From: Streptomyces anulatus
GTDB taxonomy: Bacteria; Actinomycetota; Actinomycetes; Streptomycetales; Streptomycetaceae
Length of the DNA stretch: 64,000 nucleotides
Assembly (NCBI RefSeq): GCF_014650675.1
Contig: NZ_BMVK01000023.1
Coordinates: 46,204-110,203, forward strand
Direction of reading: 5' to 3'
Both the position numbers and the translations under genes were made by a program. A model generated the notes under the pieces. The model was not told where the DNA came from. It worked only from the letters and a program-made list of their open reading frames with translations, and made no database searches. How positions within the stretch are numbered: position 1 is the first letter of the stretch; every line of letters begins with the position of its first letter. Below, in pieces: positions 1 to 9,312 of the stretch.

Positions 1-3000
1 CAGCGCGATGGGGCGACCACTCCCTCGCACGCCGCCGCCGACACGCCCCGCCCCCGTGCCGGGGGTCTTCGCGAGACCGTGGAAGCGCTGGTGGCGGCCA
101 AGCTCGGGCTCGACCCGGACGAGATCGACCCCGACCGCGGCTTCTACGACCTCGGACTGAACTCCCTCGACCTGCTGGGCATCGCCGACGCTCTGGAGGA
201 CGGGCTGAGCACGGAGCTCTACCCGACGCTGCTCTTCGAGTACCCGACCGTGCGCTCCCTCGTCGACCACCTCGGCGGGATCGGCCTCGGAGCGCCGGTC
301 CAGGAGGAGACCGCGCCGACTGCCCCGGTGACGGCGCCCCCGCCCGCACGCCGGCCGTCGGCGGCTTCGCCGGCCGGGGAGGAAGGGCACCGCGAACCCG
401 TCGCGATCGTGGGCATGGCGGGCCGCTACCCGGGGGCCGCGACGGCCGAGGACCTCTGGGAGGTGCTGCGCGACGGCGTCGACCAGGTCACCGGCGTCCC
501 CCGTGAGCGCTGGGATGACACCGCCCGGACCGGGGCCTTCTGTGCGGGCGTGGCCGACTTCGACGCACCCTTCTTCCATCTGTCCGCCGAGCAGGCGCTG
601 ACGATGGATCCGCACGAACGCCTCCTCCTCCAGACCGCGTGGGAAGCGCTGGAGAACGCCGGACACACCCCCGAGGGACTGGCGGAACAGACCGGCGGAG
701 CGGTCGGGGTGTTCGCCGGGGCGATGTGGAACGACTACCAGCTGACGGGGCTCGACCGGTGGCGTGGTGGAGGGGGCGAGATCGTCGGATCGTGGTCCTC
801 CGCCCTCACCAACCGGATCTCCTACGCCTTCGACTTCGAAGGGCCCAGCGTGACCGTGGACACCGCGTGTTCCGCGTCGCTCGCCGCACTGCACCTCGCG
901 GTCCAGAGCATCCGGCGCGGCGAGTGCCGGGCCGCTTTGGCGGGAGGCGTGAACCTCTCGCTGCACCCGTACAAGTACCTGCGGCTCGGGGAACTCGGGC
1001 TGCTCTCCGAGAGCGGTCGGTGCCGTCCCTTCGACGCTGAAGCCGACGGCTACGTCCCCGGAGAAGGGGTCGGCGTCGTCGTCCTCCGGCCGCTCGCCGA
1101 CGCACTCGCCTCCGGGGATCGCGTCCTCGGGATCGTCCGGGGCTCCGCGCTCCGGCACAGCGGGCGGACCGGTGGCTACACCGTGCCCAGCCCCGACGCA
1201 CAGGCCAAGGTGATCTCCGCTGCCCTCACCGACGCGGACGCCACGGCCGACACCGTCGGCTACGTGGAGGCGCATGCGAGCAGCACGACGCTGGGCGACC
1301 GGATCGAGGTGGAGGCGCTCACCTCCGCCTACCGGCAGCACGGTGCCGTCACCCCCGGCGCCTGCGCCATCGGATCGGCCAAAGGAACCATCGGGCACCT
1401 GGAGGCCGCCTCAGGGATGGCCGCGCTGGCCAAGGTACTTCTGGCCCTGCGGCACCGGACGATCCCGGCGGGGCCCGGCATCGGCCGCCCCAACCCCGGG
1501 ATCTCCTTCGACGGAACTCCGTTCCGCCTGCCCGCGCACGAGGAGCCATGGGCCGCCCCGGTCGACCCGGCGACCGGCGCCGTGGGCCCCAGGCGGGCCG
1601 CGCTCAGCACCTTCGGCGCGGGCGGAGCCAACGTCCACCTCGTCGTCGAGGAGTTCACCCAGGCCGCGCCCCCGCCACCGGCCCACGGGGCCGGTCAACC
1701 CCGCACCGTACCGCTGTCCGCGCGGACCGAGGACGAGCTGCGTCGACAGGCGCACCGACTGGCGGTGCACCTCCGGGCCGCTGCCGGACCGTGCCTCGAC
1801 GACGTGGCGCACACTCTCCGGGCCGGCCGCCGGCCGATGGAGCACCGACTGGCGGTCGTGGTGCGAGACCTCGACGAACTCGCCGCGAGCCTCCAGGACT
1901 TCGCCGACGGGCGGGCGCCCGGGTCGCCGCTCCACACCGGCCGGGTGCGCCCCGGCCGGAGCGGCCACGGCGTCGCCGCACCCGACGAGGCCGCTCTGGC
2001 CGGACTCTGGGTCGGCGGAGAGCTCGCAGCGTGGCCCGTGATCGAAGGAGCCGGCCGGGTGCCCCTGCCCACCTATCCCTTCACGCTCCGCCGCTACTGG
2101 CTCGCCCCCCGGGACACGTCGACGGCCCCTGTCGCACCCGCCCCCTCCGCCGACGCGGTCCCGTCGGCCACCGACACCCCCCTGCTGTACGCGCCGCGCC
2201 GGCTGCCCGAGCCGCTGCCCGCGGAATCCGGCTCCGGCGCCTTCGCCGACGCCGTCGTCATCGCCCTCGACACCGACGACGCGCGGGTGGCGGAACTGCG
2301 CACCCGATGCCGGCGCGTGGTGCGGGTACAGCCCGGCATGGCGTACGCGCGCACGGGACCGGACAGTTTCGAGGTCCGGCCGGGCGACGAGGAGCACGCC
2401 TTCGCCCTCGCCGCCGACCTGAGGGCGGAGGGCGCCGAGCCCTCGGCGCTCCTCCACCTGTGGGCATGGGGGAGGGGCGAGTCACCCCGCGCCCAGGACG
2501 TCGGCGGGCTCCTCTCCCTGTTCCCGGTGTGCCGCGCCTGGGCCCTCGGCCGGACGGCCCCGCTCGCCCTGATCTACGCCTACCCCTGCGCGAAGGAGAA
2601 CCCCCCGGACGCGGCCGTCGGCGGATTCGCCCGCAGCGTACGGCTGGAGCAGCCCAAGCTGGCCCTGCGGACGGTCGGCTTCGGCGGCGGACGGGTCGAC
2701 ACGGAGACCCTTTTGAGGGAGGCGGCCGACGCCCTGGCGGACCGGCCCGGGCGTGAGACGGAGAGCGACGCCGAGGTCCGGTACGCCGAGGGCGAGCGCA
2801 CCGTCACCGGGTTCGTGCCGGTGAGCGCGACCGCGTCCGGCGACCGGCGCACGGACCGCCCGGTGCTCGCCCGTACCGGCGGCACCTACATGATCAGCGG
2901 CGGGGCGGGCGCGCTCGGCCTGCACACCGCGCGGTTCCTGGCGCGGACGCCCGGGGTGGCGATCGTTCTGACGGGACGCTCGCCCTCCGGCCCGGGAACC

Positions 3001-6000
3001 GAGGCGGCGGTCGCCGAACTGGAGGGGCTCGGCGCTCGCGCCGCGTATCTCTCCTGCGACCTGACGGACCGGGACGCGGCGAGGGTCCTGGTCCGTGAGA
3101 TCACCGAACGCTTCGGACCGCTCACCGGGGTCATCCACGCGGCGGGCGTCGTGGAGGACGCCCTGCTGGTCAACAAGACGGCCGAGTCCTTCCGCAGAGT
3201 TCTCGCTCCCAAGATCACCGGCACCGTCCTGCTCGACGCCGCCACCGAGGACCAGGACCTCGACTACTTCCTCCTCTACTCGTCCGTCGCGTCGGTCGTG
3301 GGCAACGCGGGCGCGAGTGACTACGCGGCCGCCAACCGCTACCTGGACGCGTTCGCGGACTGGCGGGAGGACCTACGGCGCTCCGGCCGACGCGCGGGCC
3401 GGACGCTGGCGGTCAACTGGCCGCTCTGGCGGGACGGTGGCATGCGCGTCGACCCGTCGATGCAGGACAAGGTGCTGGCCCGCATCGGAGCACGTCCCTT
3501 GGAGACGTCGGAAGGCCTGGTCGCGCTGGAAAGGGCTCTCGCCGCCGACGAGAGCCGGGTCGTGGTCCTCTGCGGCGACCGGGAGCTGCTGGAGCGCCGA
3601 CTCGGTGTCACCGCGTCGAGGACCCAACCGGGGCGCGACGTCACGTGGGAGGAACTGCTCGTGACCGCGGAGTCGTCGCTGGAGGAACTGGTCCTCGGCC
3701 TGGTCCCCACCTGGGCCGGCCCCGGGCACCGGTCCCTCGGTGACACCGGGTTCATGGAACTGGGCCTGTCCTCCGTCCAGGTCGTCGACCTGGTGCGCCG
3801 GCTCTCCGAGCGGCTCGGCGTCGACCTCCAGCCGACCCTGCTGTTCCGGCACAGCAACGTCTCCAGCCTCGCCCGGTACCTGACCGACACGCACCCCGAC
3901 GCGGTACGTGAACTTTGCCCGGCCCGGGGGGAGACGGCCGGTGGCGCGGATCGCGGCGCGACGGCGGTACCCGAGCGAGCCGGGGCCCGGCCCCGCGCCA
4001 CTGCCTCCGACGACCTCCGGCCCACGGAGCAGCCCATCGCCGTCATCGGCATGGCAGGGCGCTTCCCCGGCGCCGCGAACCCGTCCCAGCTCTGGGACCG
4101 GCTCGTCCAGGGGCACGACCTGGTGAGCGAGGTCCCCGCCGACCGCTGGGACCACCGGGAGCACCACGACCCCACCGGGACACTCGCCTCCGGTACCGAC
4201 TGCGGCCACGGTGCCTTTCTCGACGACGTCACCCGGTTCGACGCCGCCTTCTTCGGCGTCCGGGACGCCGAGGCCCGGGGCATGGACCCGCAGTCCCGTC
4301 TGTTGCTGGAGGTCCTCTACGAGGCGGCCGAGGACGCGGGTGTCGCCGGAACGCTGAGAGGCACGGCGACCGGCATGTTCGTCGGCCGGTGCTTCAGCGA
4401 CTACGAAGAGGAGATGGCCCGCCGGGGCGGGGCGCCGGGCGCCTTCGACGTCACCGGCACCTCCGTGTCCATGGCGGCCAACCGCGCGTCCTACGCCTTC
4501 GACCTGTCCGGCCCCAGCATGGTCGTCGACACCGCCTGTTCGTCGTCGCTGTACGCCCTGCACCTGGCCGTCAACGCGCTGCGCTCGGGTCAGTGCGCCA
4601 TGGCGTACGCGGCCGGGACGAACTTGATCCTCAGCCCCCAGCACTATCTGCGCAGTTCGGCGCTGGGCGCCCTGTCCCCGTCCGGGCGCTGCCACACCTT
4701 CGACGCCCGTGCCGACGGTTACGTACCCGGGGAGGCCGTCACCGCCGTACTGCTCAAGCCGCTCGACCGGGCGATCGAGGACGGCGACCCCGTCCACGCC
4801 GTGATCAAGGCCGTCGCCGTCAGCCACGGGGGCAACGCCGCGTCTGTCACAGCACCCCAACCGGCCAGGCAGAGCGAGCTGTTGGCAGCTGCGTGGCAGC
4901 AGGCGGGCATCGACCCCGGCACCCTGAGCTACCTGGAGGCCCACGGCACCGGCACCGCCCTCGGCGACCCGGTCGAGTTCGAGGCGGCCTCGACGGCGCT
5001 GAGGCCGCACACGGACGAGAGAGCAGTCTGCGCGGTCGGCTCCGCCAAGGCCCACCTGGGCCACACCGAGGCCGCCGCCGGCCTCGTCGGAGTGGTGAAG
5101 GCCATCCTCTCGCTGCGCAACGAACTCATCCCCGCCATGCCCGCCTTCGAGACCCCCAACCCCGGCTGCCACGTCGACGCCGGCCCGCTGTTCGTCAACC
5201 GCGAGCCCCTGGAGTGGAAGCAGGCAGCCGGAACACCGCGCCGTGCCGGGGTGAGCTCCTTCGGGTTCGGCGGGGCCTACGCGCACGCGGTGATCGAGGA
5301 GGCTCCCGCACGGTCCGTGCCCCGGCCCACGGCCGGTCCGGTCCTCCTGCCCTTCGCGGCGAAGGACGAGACCGCCCTGCGCGAACTGGTCCGCAGACAC
5401 CGGGACTTCCTCGCCGAACGCCCCGACACGCGGCTCGACCGCGTCGCCGCGACCCTGCGCCGAGGAAGGGAACACCTGCCCTGCCGCCTCGCGGTCTTCG
5501 CGGACTCGATGTCCGACCTGCTTCGCCGGCTGGGCGCCTACGCGGACGCGACGCACCCGCACGACCGGGTCCTGGGAGAGGAACGCGTACGGGCGAGCGA
5601 CCCGGAAACCGTGCGGGCAGCGGCCGAGTGGGCTCGCGGCAACGCGACGCTGCCGGCGGCGCCCGCGGTGGAGGCACTGCCCCGGCTCTCCCTGCCGACC
5701 TACCCCTTCGCGGGGGACACGTACTGGTTCGACGAGGCCACGACGGCCGCCCCGCGCACACCGCCTCGTGACGAGACGACCACCGCATCCGTCATCGCCG
5801 CCGTGGACACGTTCGTCTCCCGCAGCGGGTTCCGTGGCGTACAGGCGTCCCGGGGCATGGACCGCCTGGACGCCCTGCTGCGCCGCTGGAGCCGCCATCT
5901 ACTCGGCGGCGCGGGCGACTCCGGCGCGCCCACGCCGCGGAGTCTGCGCACACGCCTCGCCGACGAGACCCGGTACGGACGACTGGCGGACGCGCTGGCT

Positions 6001-9000
6001 CTCATGATCGCCCGCGCCCCGGCCACGCCGCACAGCCGCCCCGGTACGCCCGAGGAGTCCGCCTGGCTCTCCGCCGAGGCGGCCGCGCTCGCCGACGACC
6101 ATCCGGAGCTCCGGCCCTGGGTCGACGTGGTGACCGGATGCGTGCCCCGGCTCCCGGACATTCTGGCCGGTGAGGCCGACCCCTTGGAGGTCTACTTCGC
6201 CGAGGCCCAGCCCGACCTGCTGCTGCGCGTCTACGACGGCAACGCGGTGGCCGACCACCACAACGAGATAGTGGCCCGGACCGTGGCCGGACAGGTGCGG
6301 GCACTGCTCGCACGACGCCCCGGGCGCCCGGTGCGCCTTCTGGAGATCGGAGGAGGCACCGGCGGGACCACCCGACGACTGCTCGACGCGCTCGGCGACG
6401 TCGGGACGAACGTCAGCTTCGTCTTCACGGACGTCTCACCCGGGTTCCTGCCCGCTGCCCGCAGACGCTTTGCCGGCGGGGCGGTCGCCTTCGAGTGCCG
6501 GGTCCTGGACCTCGACAGCGAACCGGAGGCACAGGGCTTCGGCCAGGCGGCCGCGGACATCGTGATAGCGGCCAACTCGGTCCACGCCACCCGGAGCATC
6601 GCCGACAGCCTGGCGCGCGTCCGGCGGCTGCTCGCTCCGGGCGGACTTCTCGTCCTGGAGGAACTGGTCCGCAACCGGGACTGCATGACCGCCATGATCG
6701 GTGCCCTGCCCGGCTACTGGTCCAGCGTCGACGCGGACGTACGGCTCCCGCACTCCCCGTTCCTGGATGTGGCCGGGTGGCGGCGGGCCATGCGGGAGCA
6801 GGGGTTCTCGGCCACCTGGGCCCTCGGCGCACCGGATCTCGCAGAGGCCGAGTTCGACAACGCGGTCATGATCGGTGAGGTACCGGCGGAGCCGCAGCAT
6901 CCGCGCGCGGCCACCGCCCCCGTCCCGACCGTGGCTGAGAGCCCGCGACCGGAGGCCGATCCCTTGAGGCCCCGACACGCATCGGAGCCCGTGCCCCCCG
7001 CCACCGTCGAGGGCAACGCGGTGACCGCCACCCCCGAACGGGACGTCGACGCGGTCCGCACCCTGCTGCGCGCCGTCTTCGCCCGCTTCTTCGGGATGGC
7101 GGAAGAGGACGTGGACTCCGGGGCCTCGTTCGACGCCTTCGGCATGGACTCGCTCAGCGCCATCCAACTGGTCCGCACCCTGGAGCCCGATTTCGGCAAG
7201 CTCCCCAAAGTCCTGCTGTACGAGCACGCGACGATCGACTCCCTCGCCGAACACCTGGCCCGCCACGCCACCGGTCCCGAAGCGACGCCCGACAAGGAGA
7301 CGCGGGAGTCGGCGGAGCGGCCGGCCAATGAGGAACTGACCGCTGGGCCCGCGCCCAGGGCCGGGGCACGGGCGGAGAACCGTCCGGCTGCCGAGCCCCT
7401 CGCCATCGTCGGCATGGCCGGCCGCTTCGCCCGGTCGCCCGACCTGGCGACCTGGTGGCGTCATCTCCGGGACGGCGTGCACCTGGTGTCGGAGATCCCG
7501 GCGGAACGCTTCGACTGGCGGGAGTTCTTCGGCGATCCGCACCGCGACGAGGGGAAGGTGAACAGCCGCTGGGGGTCCTTCATCGAGGGGGTCGACCGGT
7601 TCGACGCCGACTTCTTCGCCATGACCCCGCTGGAGGCGGAGCTCATGGACCCGCAGCAGCGGATCATGCTGGAGACGGCGTGGAAGGCGGTCGAGGACTC
7701 CGGCCACCGCCCGTCGGAGATCCGCGGCAGCCGGACGGGTGTGTTCGTCGGCGCGACCTCGCGCGACTACGACTGGCTCCTGCACCGCGCGGGCCGTCAT
7801 CGTGAGGGCCATGTCGTCAGCGGCAGCGGACACTGCCTCATCGCCAACCGGGTGTCCCACCAACTCGACCTGCGCGGACCGAGCGAGGCCGTCGACACGG
7901 CGTGCTCCAGCTCCCTCACCGCCCTCCATCGCGCGGTGCGTGCCGTACGCGGCGGAGAGTGCGACAGCGCGATCGTCGGCGGCGTGCACCTCTTCCTCAC
8001 CCCCGATCTCTTCGTCGCGCTCGGCCAGTTGGGCATCATCTCGCCGGACGGGCGGTGCGCCGCCTTCGACCGCCGTGCCAACGGGATGGTGCGCGGCGAA
8101 GGCGCCGTCGCCGTCGTGATCAAACCCCTCTCCCGGGCGCTCGCGGACGGCGACACCGTCCACGCGCTGATCCGGGGCAGCGGGGTCTCCCACGGCGGCG
8201 GAGACCGGCGGGACTCCCTGATGATGCCCAACCCCACGGCACAGGCGGAGCTGATCGCCTCCGTCCACCGCGACGCGGCGGTGGACCCGCGCACCATCAC
8301 CTACATCGAGGCCCACGGCACCGGTACCGAGGTCGGCGACCCGATCGAGGTACGCGGTCTGCGCAAGGCGTTCGCCGCGGGGACCGGCACGGCCGAGGAC
8401 GAACGGACGGAATCCTGGTGCGCCCTCGGCACCGTCAAGTCCAACGTGGGGCACACGGAGGCGGCGGCCGGTCTCACCGGAGTGGTCAAGACCGTCCTCG
8501 CCATGCGGGCCGGCGCGCTCCCGCCGACGCTCCACTTCACCGAGGCCAACCCGCTGCTCGACCTGGAAGGCAGCCCCTTCCGTGTCGTGGACCGGCTCAC
8601 CCCGTGGCAACCGCCGAGCGGCCTTCCACGACGTGCCGGCGTGAGTGCCTTCGGACTCGGGGGCACCAACGCGCATGTGCTGCTGGAGGACTACCCGCAA
8701 TCCTCGCCTGCCGTGGACGCAGCGCAGGTACGCCCCTGTGTCGTCCCGCTGTCGGCCCGTACCGACGAGCGCCTCACGGCCTACGCCGGCGAGCTCCACG
8801 ACTTCCTTGAGGACCTGCGTGAGGACGGAGCGGCCCTGCCGCCCCTGACGGACATCGCCTACACCCTGACCGTGGGAAGGGACCCGATGGCCAGTCGTCT
8901 GGCCGTCGTCGCGACCACCGCGCAGGAGTTGACCGCCGCGCTCCGGGCGCACCTGGACGGAGTGCCGGACCCGCGGGTGATCACCGGGACGAGCGCCGGT

Positions 9001-9312
9001 ACCGGGGAAGCGGACGGGAGGAGCCCCGGCTCCGGTCCGCGGTCCGCGGTCCTCGCGGACGCGGTCACCTGGGTGACCGGCGGGATGCTCCCGCCGCCGC
9101 CCCCGGGCCGTCGGACACCGCTGCCCACCTACCCGTTCGAGCCCCAACGCCACTGGGCCGGTCCCACGGAGACGGCAGCGTCCGGGAATCCGCCTCCCGC
9201 CGCCGCGTCGGGTGATGGCGGGGAGGAGACGCTGCCCGACGTCCTGCAAGCACTCAGCGAGGGCCGTGTCTCGGTCGAGCACGTGGAACAGTTCATGGAA
9301 GGTGTGTTGTGA
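1..9312 (+). CDS. trans-AT modular polyketide synthase, 5'-partial (ACP; KS-KR-ACP; KS-MT-ACP; KS)
   Basis: The frame is open from base 1, so the gene starts upstream; the GTG at 79 lies inside an ACP and is not a real start. Domains in order: ACP (Ser codon 163); KS1 about 391-1650 (Cys codon 868); KR about 2190-3480 with Ser, Tyr and Asn of the catalytic set; ACP (Ser 3772); KS2 about 4033-5300 (Cys 4537); C-methyltransferase about 6110-6890 with the SAM motif LEIGGGTGG near 6340; ACP (Ser 7150); KS3 about 7396-8690 (Cys 7903); a C-terminal helical docking segment about 9228-9309. Each KS is followed by the usual flanking remnant (YPF motif) but no AT, which defines a trans-AT enzyme. Predicted chemistry is a beta-hydroxy module, then an alpha-methyl beta-keto module, then a KS whose processing domains sit on the next protein. 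KS1 has HASST where HGTGT is usual, but keeps the His. Confidence 0.95.
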   Translation, partial: QRDGATTPSHAAADTPRPRAGGLRETVEALVAAKLGLDPDEIDPDRGFYDLGLNSLDLLGIADALEDGLSTELYPTLLFEYPTVRSLVDHLGGIGLGAPVQEETAPTAPVTAPPPARRPSAASPAGEEGHREPVAIVGMAGRYPGAATAEDLWEVLRDGVDQVTGVPRERWDDTARTGAFCAGVADFDAPFFHLSAEQALTMDPHERLLLQTAWEALENAGHTPEGLAEQTGGAVGVFAGAMWNDYQLTGLDRWRGGGGEIVGSWSSALTNRISYAFDFEGPSVTVDTACSASLAALHLAVQSIRRGECRAALAGGVNLSLHPYKYLRLGELGLLSESGRCRPFDAEADGYVPGEGVGVVVLRPLADALASGDRVLGIVRGSALRHSGRTGGYTVPSPDAQAKVISAALTDADATADTVGYVEAHASSTTLGDRIEVEALTSAYRQHGAVTPGACAIGSAKGTIGHLEAASGMAALAKVLLALRHRTIPAGPGIGRPNPGISFDGTPFRLPAHEEPWAAPVDPATGAVGPRRAALSTFGAGGANVHLVVEEFTQAAPPPPAHGAGQPRTVPLSARTEDELRRQAHRLAVHLRAAAGPCLDDVAHTLRAGRRPMEHRLAVVVRDLDELAASLQDFADGRAPGSPLHTGRVRPGRSGHGVAAPDEAALAGLWVGGELAAWPVIEGAGRVPLPTYPFTLRRYWLAPRDTSTAPVAPAPSADAVPSATDTPLLYAPRRLPEPLPAESGSGAFADAVVIALDTDDARVAELRTRCRRVVRVQPGMAYARTGPDSFEVRPGDEEHAFALAADLRAEGAEPSALLHLWAWGRGESPRAQDVGGLLSLFPVCRAWALGRTAPLALIYAYPCAKENPPDAAVGGFARSVRLEQPKLALRTVGFGGGRVDTETLLREAADALADRPGRETESDAEVRYAEGERTVTGFVPVSATASGDRRTDRPVLARTGGTYMISGGAGALGLHTARFLARTPGVAIVLTGRSPSGPGTEAAVAELEGLGARAAYLSCDLTDRDAARVLVREITERFGPLTGVIHAAGVVEDALLVNKTAESFRRVLAPKITGTVLLDAATEDQDLDYFLLYSSVASVVGNAGASDYAAANRYLDAFADWREDLRRSGRRAGRTLAVNWPLWRDGGMRVDPSMQDKVLARIGARPLETSEGLVALERALAADESRVVVLCGDRELLERRLGVTASRTQPGRDVTWEELLVTAESSLEELVLGLVPTWAGPGHRSLGDTGFMELGLSSVQVVDLVRRLSERLGVDLQPTLLFRHSNVSSLARYLTDTHPDAVRELCPARGETAGGADRGATAVPERAGARPRATASDDLRPTEQPIAVIGMAGRFPGAANPSQLWDRLVQGHDLVSEVPADRWDHREHHDPTGTLASGTDCGHGAFLDDVTRFDAAFFGVRDAEARGMDPQSRLLLEVLYEAAEDAGVAGTLRGTATGMFVGRCFSDYEEEMARRGGAPGAFDVTGTSVSMAANRASYAFDLSGPSMVVDTACSSSLYALHLAVNALRSGQCAMAYAAGTNLILSPQHYLRSSALGALSPSGRCHTFDARADGYVPGEAVTAVLLKPLDRAIEDGDPVHAVIKAVAVSHGGNAASVTAPQPARQSELLAAAWQQAGIDPGTLSYLEAHGTGTALGDPVEFEAASTALRPHTDERAVCAVGSAKAHLGHTEAAAGLVGVVKAILSLRNELIPAMPAFETPNPGCHVDAGPLFVNREPLEWKQAAGTPRRAGVSSFGFGGAYAHAVIEEAPARSVPRPTAGPVLLPFAAKDETALRELVRRHRDFLAERPDTRLDRVAATLRRGREHLPCRLAVFADSMSDLLRRLGAYADATHPHDRVLGEERVRASDPETVRAAAEWARGNATLPAAPAVEALPRLSLPTYPFAGDTYWFDEATTAAPRTPPRDETTTASVIAAVDTFVSRSGFRGVQASRGMDRLDALLRRWSRHLLGGAGDSGAPTPRSLRTRLADETRYGRLADALALMIARAPATPHSRPGTPEESAWLSAEAAALADDHPELRPWVDVVTGCVPRLPDILAGEADPLEVYFAEAQPDLLLRVYDGNAVADHHNEIVARTVAGQVRALLARRPGRPVRLLEIGGGTGGTTRRLLDALGDVGTNVSFVFTDVSPGFLPAARRRFAGGAVAFECRVLDLDSEPEAQGFGQAAADIVIAANSVHATRSIADSLARVRRLLAPGGLLVLEELVRNRDCMTAMIGALPGYWSSVDADVRLPHSPFLDVAGWRRAMREQGFSATWALGAPDLAEAEFDNAVMIGEVPAEPQHPRAATAPVPTVAESPRPEADPLRPRHASEPVPPATVEGNAVTATPERDVDAVRTLLRAVFARFFGMAEEDVDSGASFDAFGMDSLSAIQLVRTLEPDFGKLPKVLLYEHATIDSLAEHLARHATGPEATPDKETRESAERPANEELTAGPAPRAGARAENRPAAEPLAIVGMAGRFARSPDLATWWRHLRDGVHLVSEIPAERFDWREFFGDPHRDEGKVNSRWGSFIEGVDRFDADFFAMTPLEAELMDPQQRIMLETAWKAVEDSGHRPSEIRGSRTGVFVGATSRDYDWLLHRAGRHREGHVVSGSGHCLIANRVSHQLDLRGPSEAVDTACSSSLTALHRAVRAVRGGECDSAIVGGVHLFLTPDLFVALGQLGIISPDGRCAAFDRRANGMVRGEGAVAVVIKPLSRALADGDTVHALIRGSGVSHGGGDRRDSLMMPNPTAQAELIASVHRDAAVDPRTITYIEAHGTGTEVGDPIEVRGLRKAFAAGTGTAEDERTESWCALGTVKSNVGHTEAAAGLTGVVKTVLAMRAGALPPTLHFTEANPLLDLEGSPFRVVDRLTPWQPPSGLPRRAGVSAFGLGGTNAHVLLEDYPQSSPAVDAAQVRPCVVPLSARTDERLTAYAGELHDFLEDLREDGAALPPLTDIAYTLTVGRDPMASRLAVVATTAQELTAALRAHLDGVPDPRVITGTSAGTGEADGRSPGSGPRSAVLADAVTWVTGGMLPPPPPGRRTPLPTYPFEPQRHWAGPTETAASGNPPPAAASGDGGEETLPDVLQALSEGRVSVEHVEQFMEGVL

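Noticed and set aside
3373..5898. Long minus-strand frame (841 codons) under the PKS
   Set aside because: It mirrors the PKS coding sequence, as is usual in high-GC DNA; glycine-, arginine- and valine-rich without domains.
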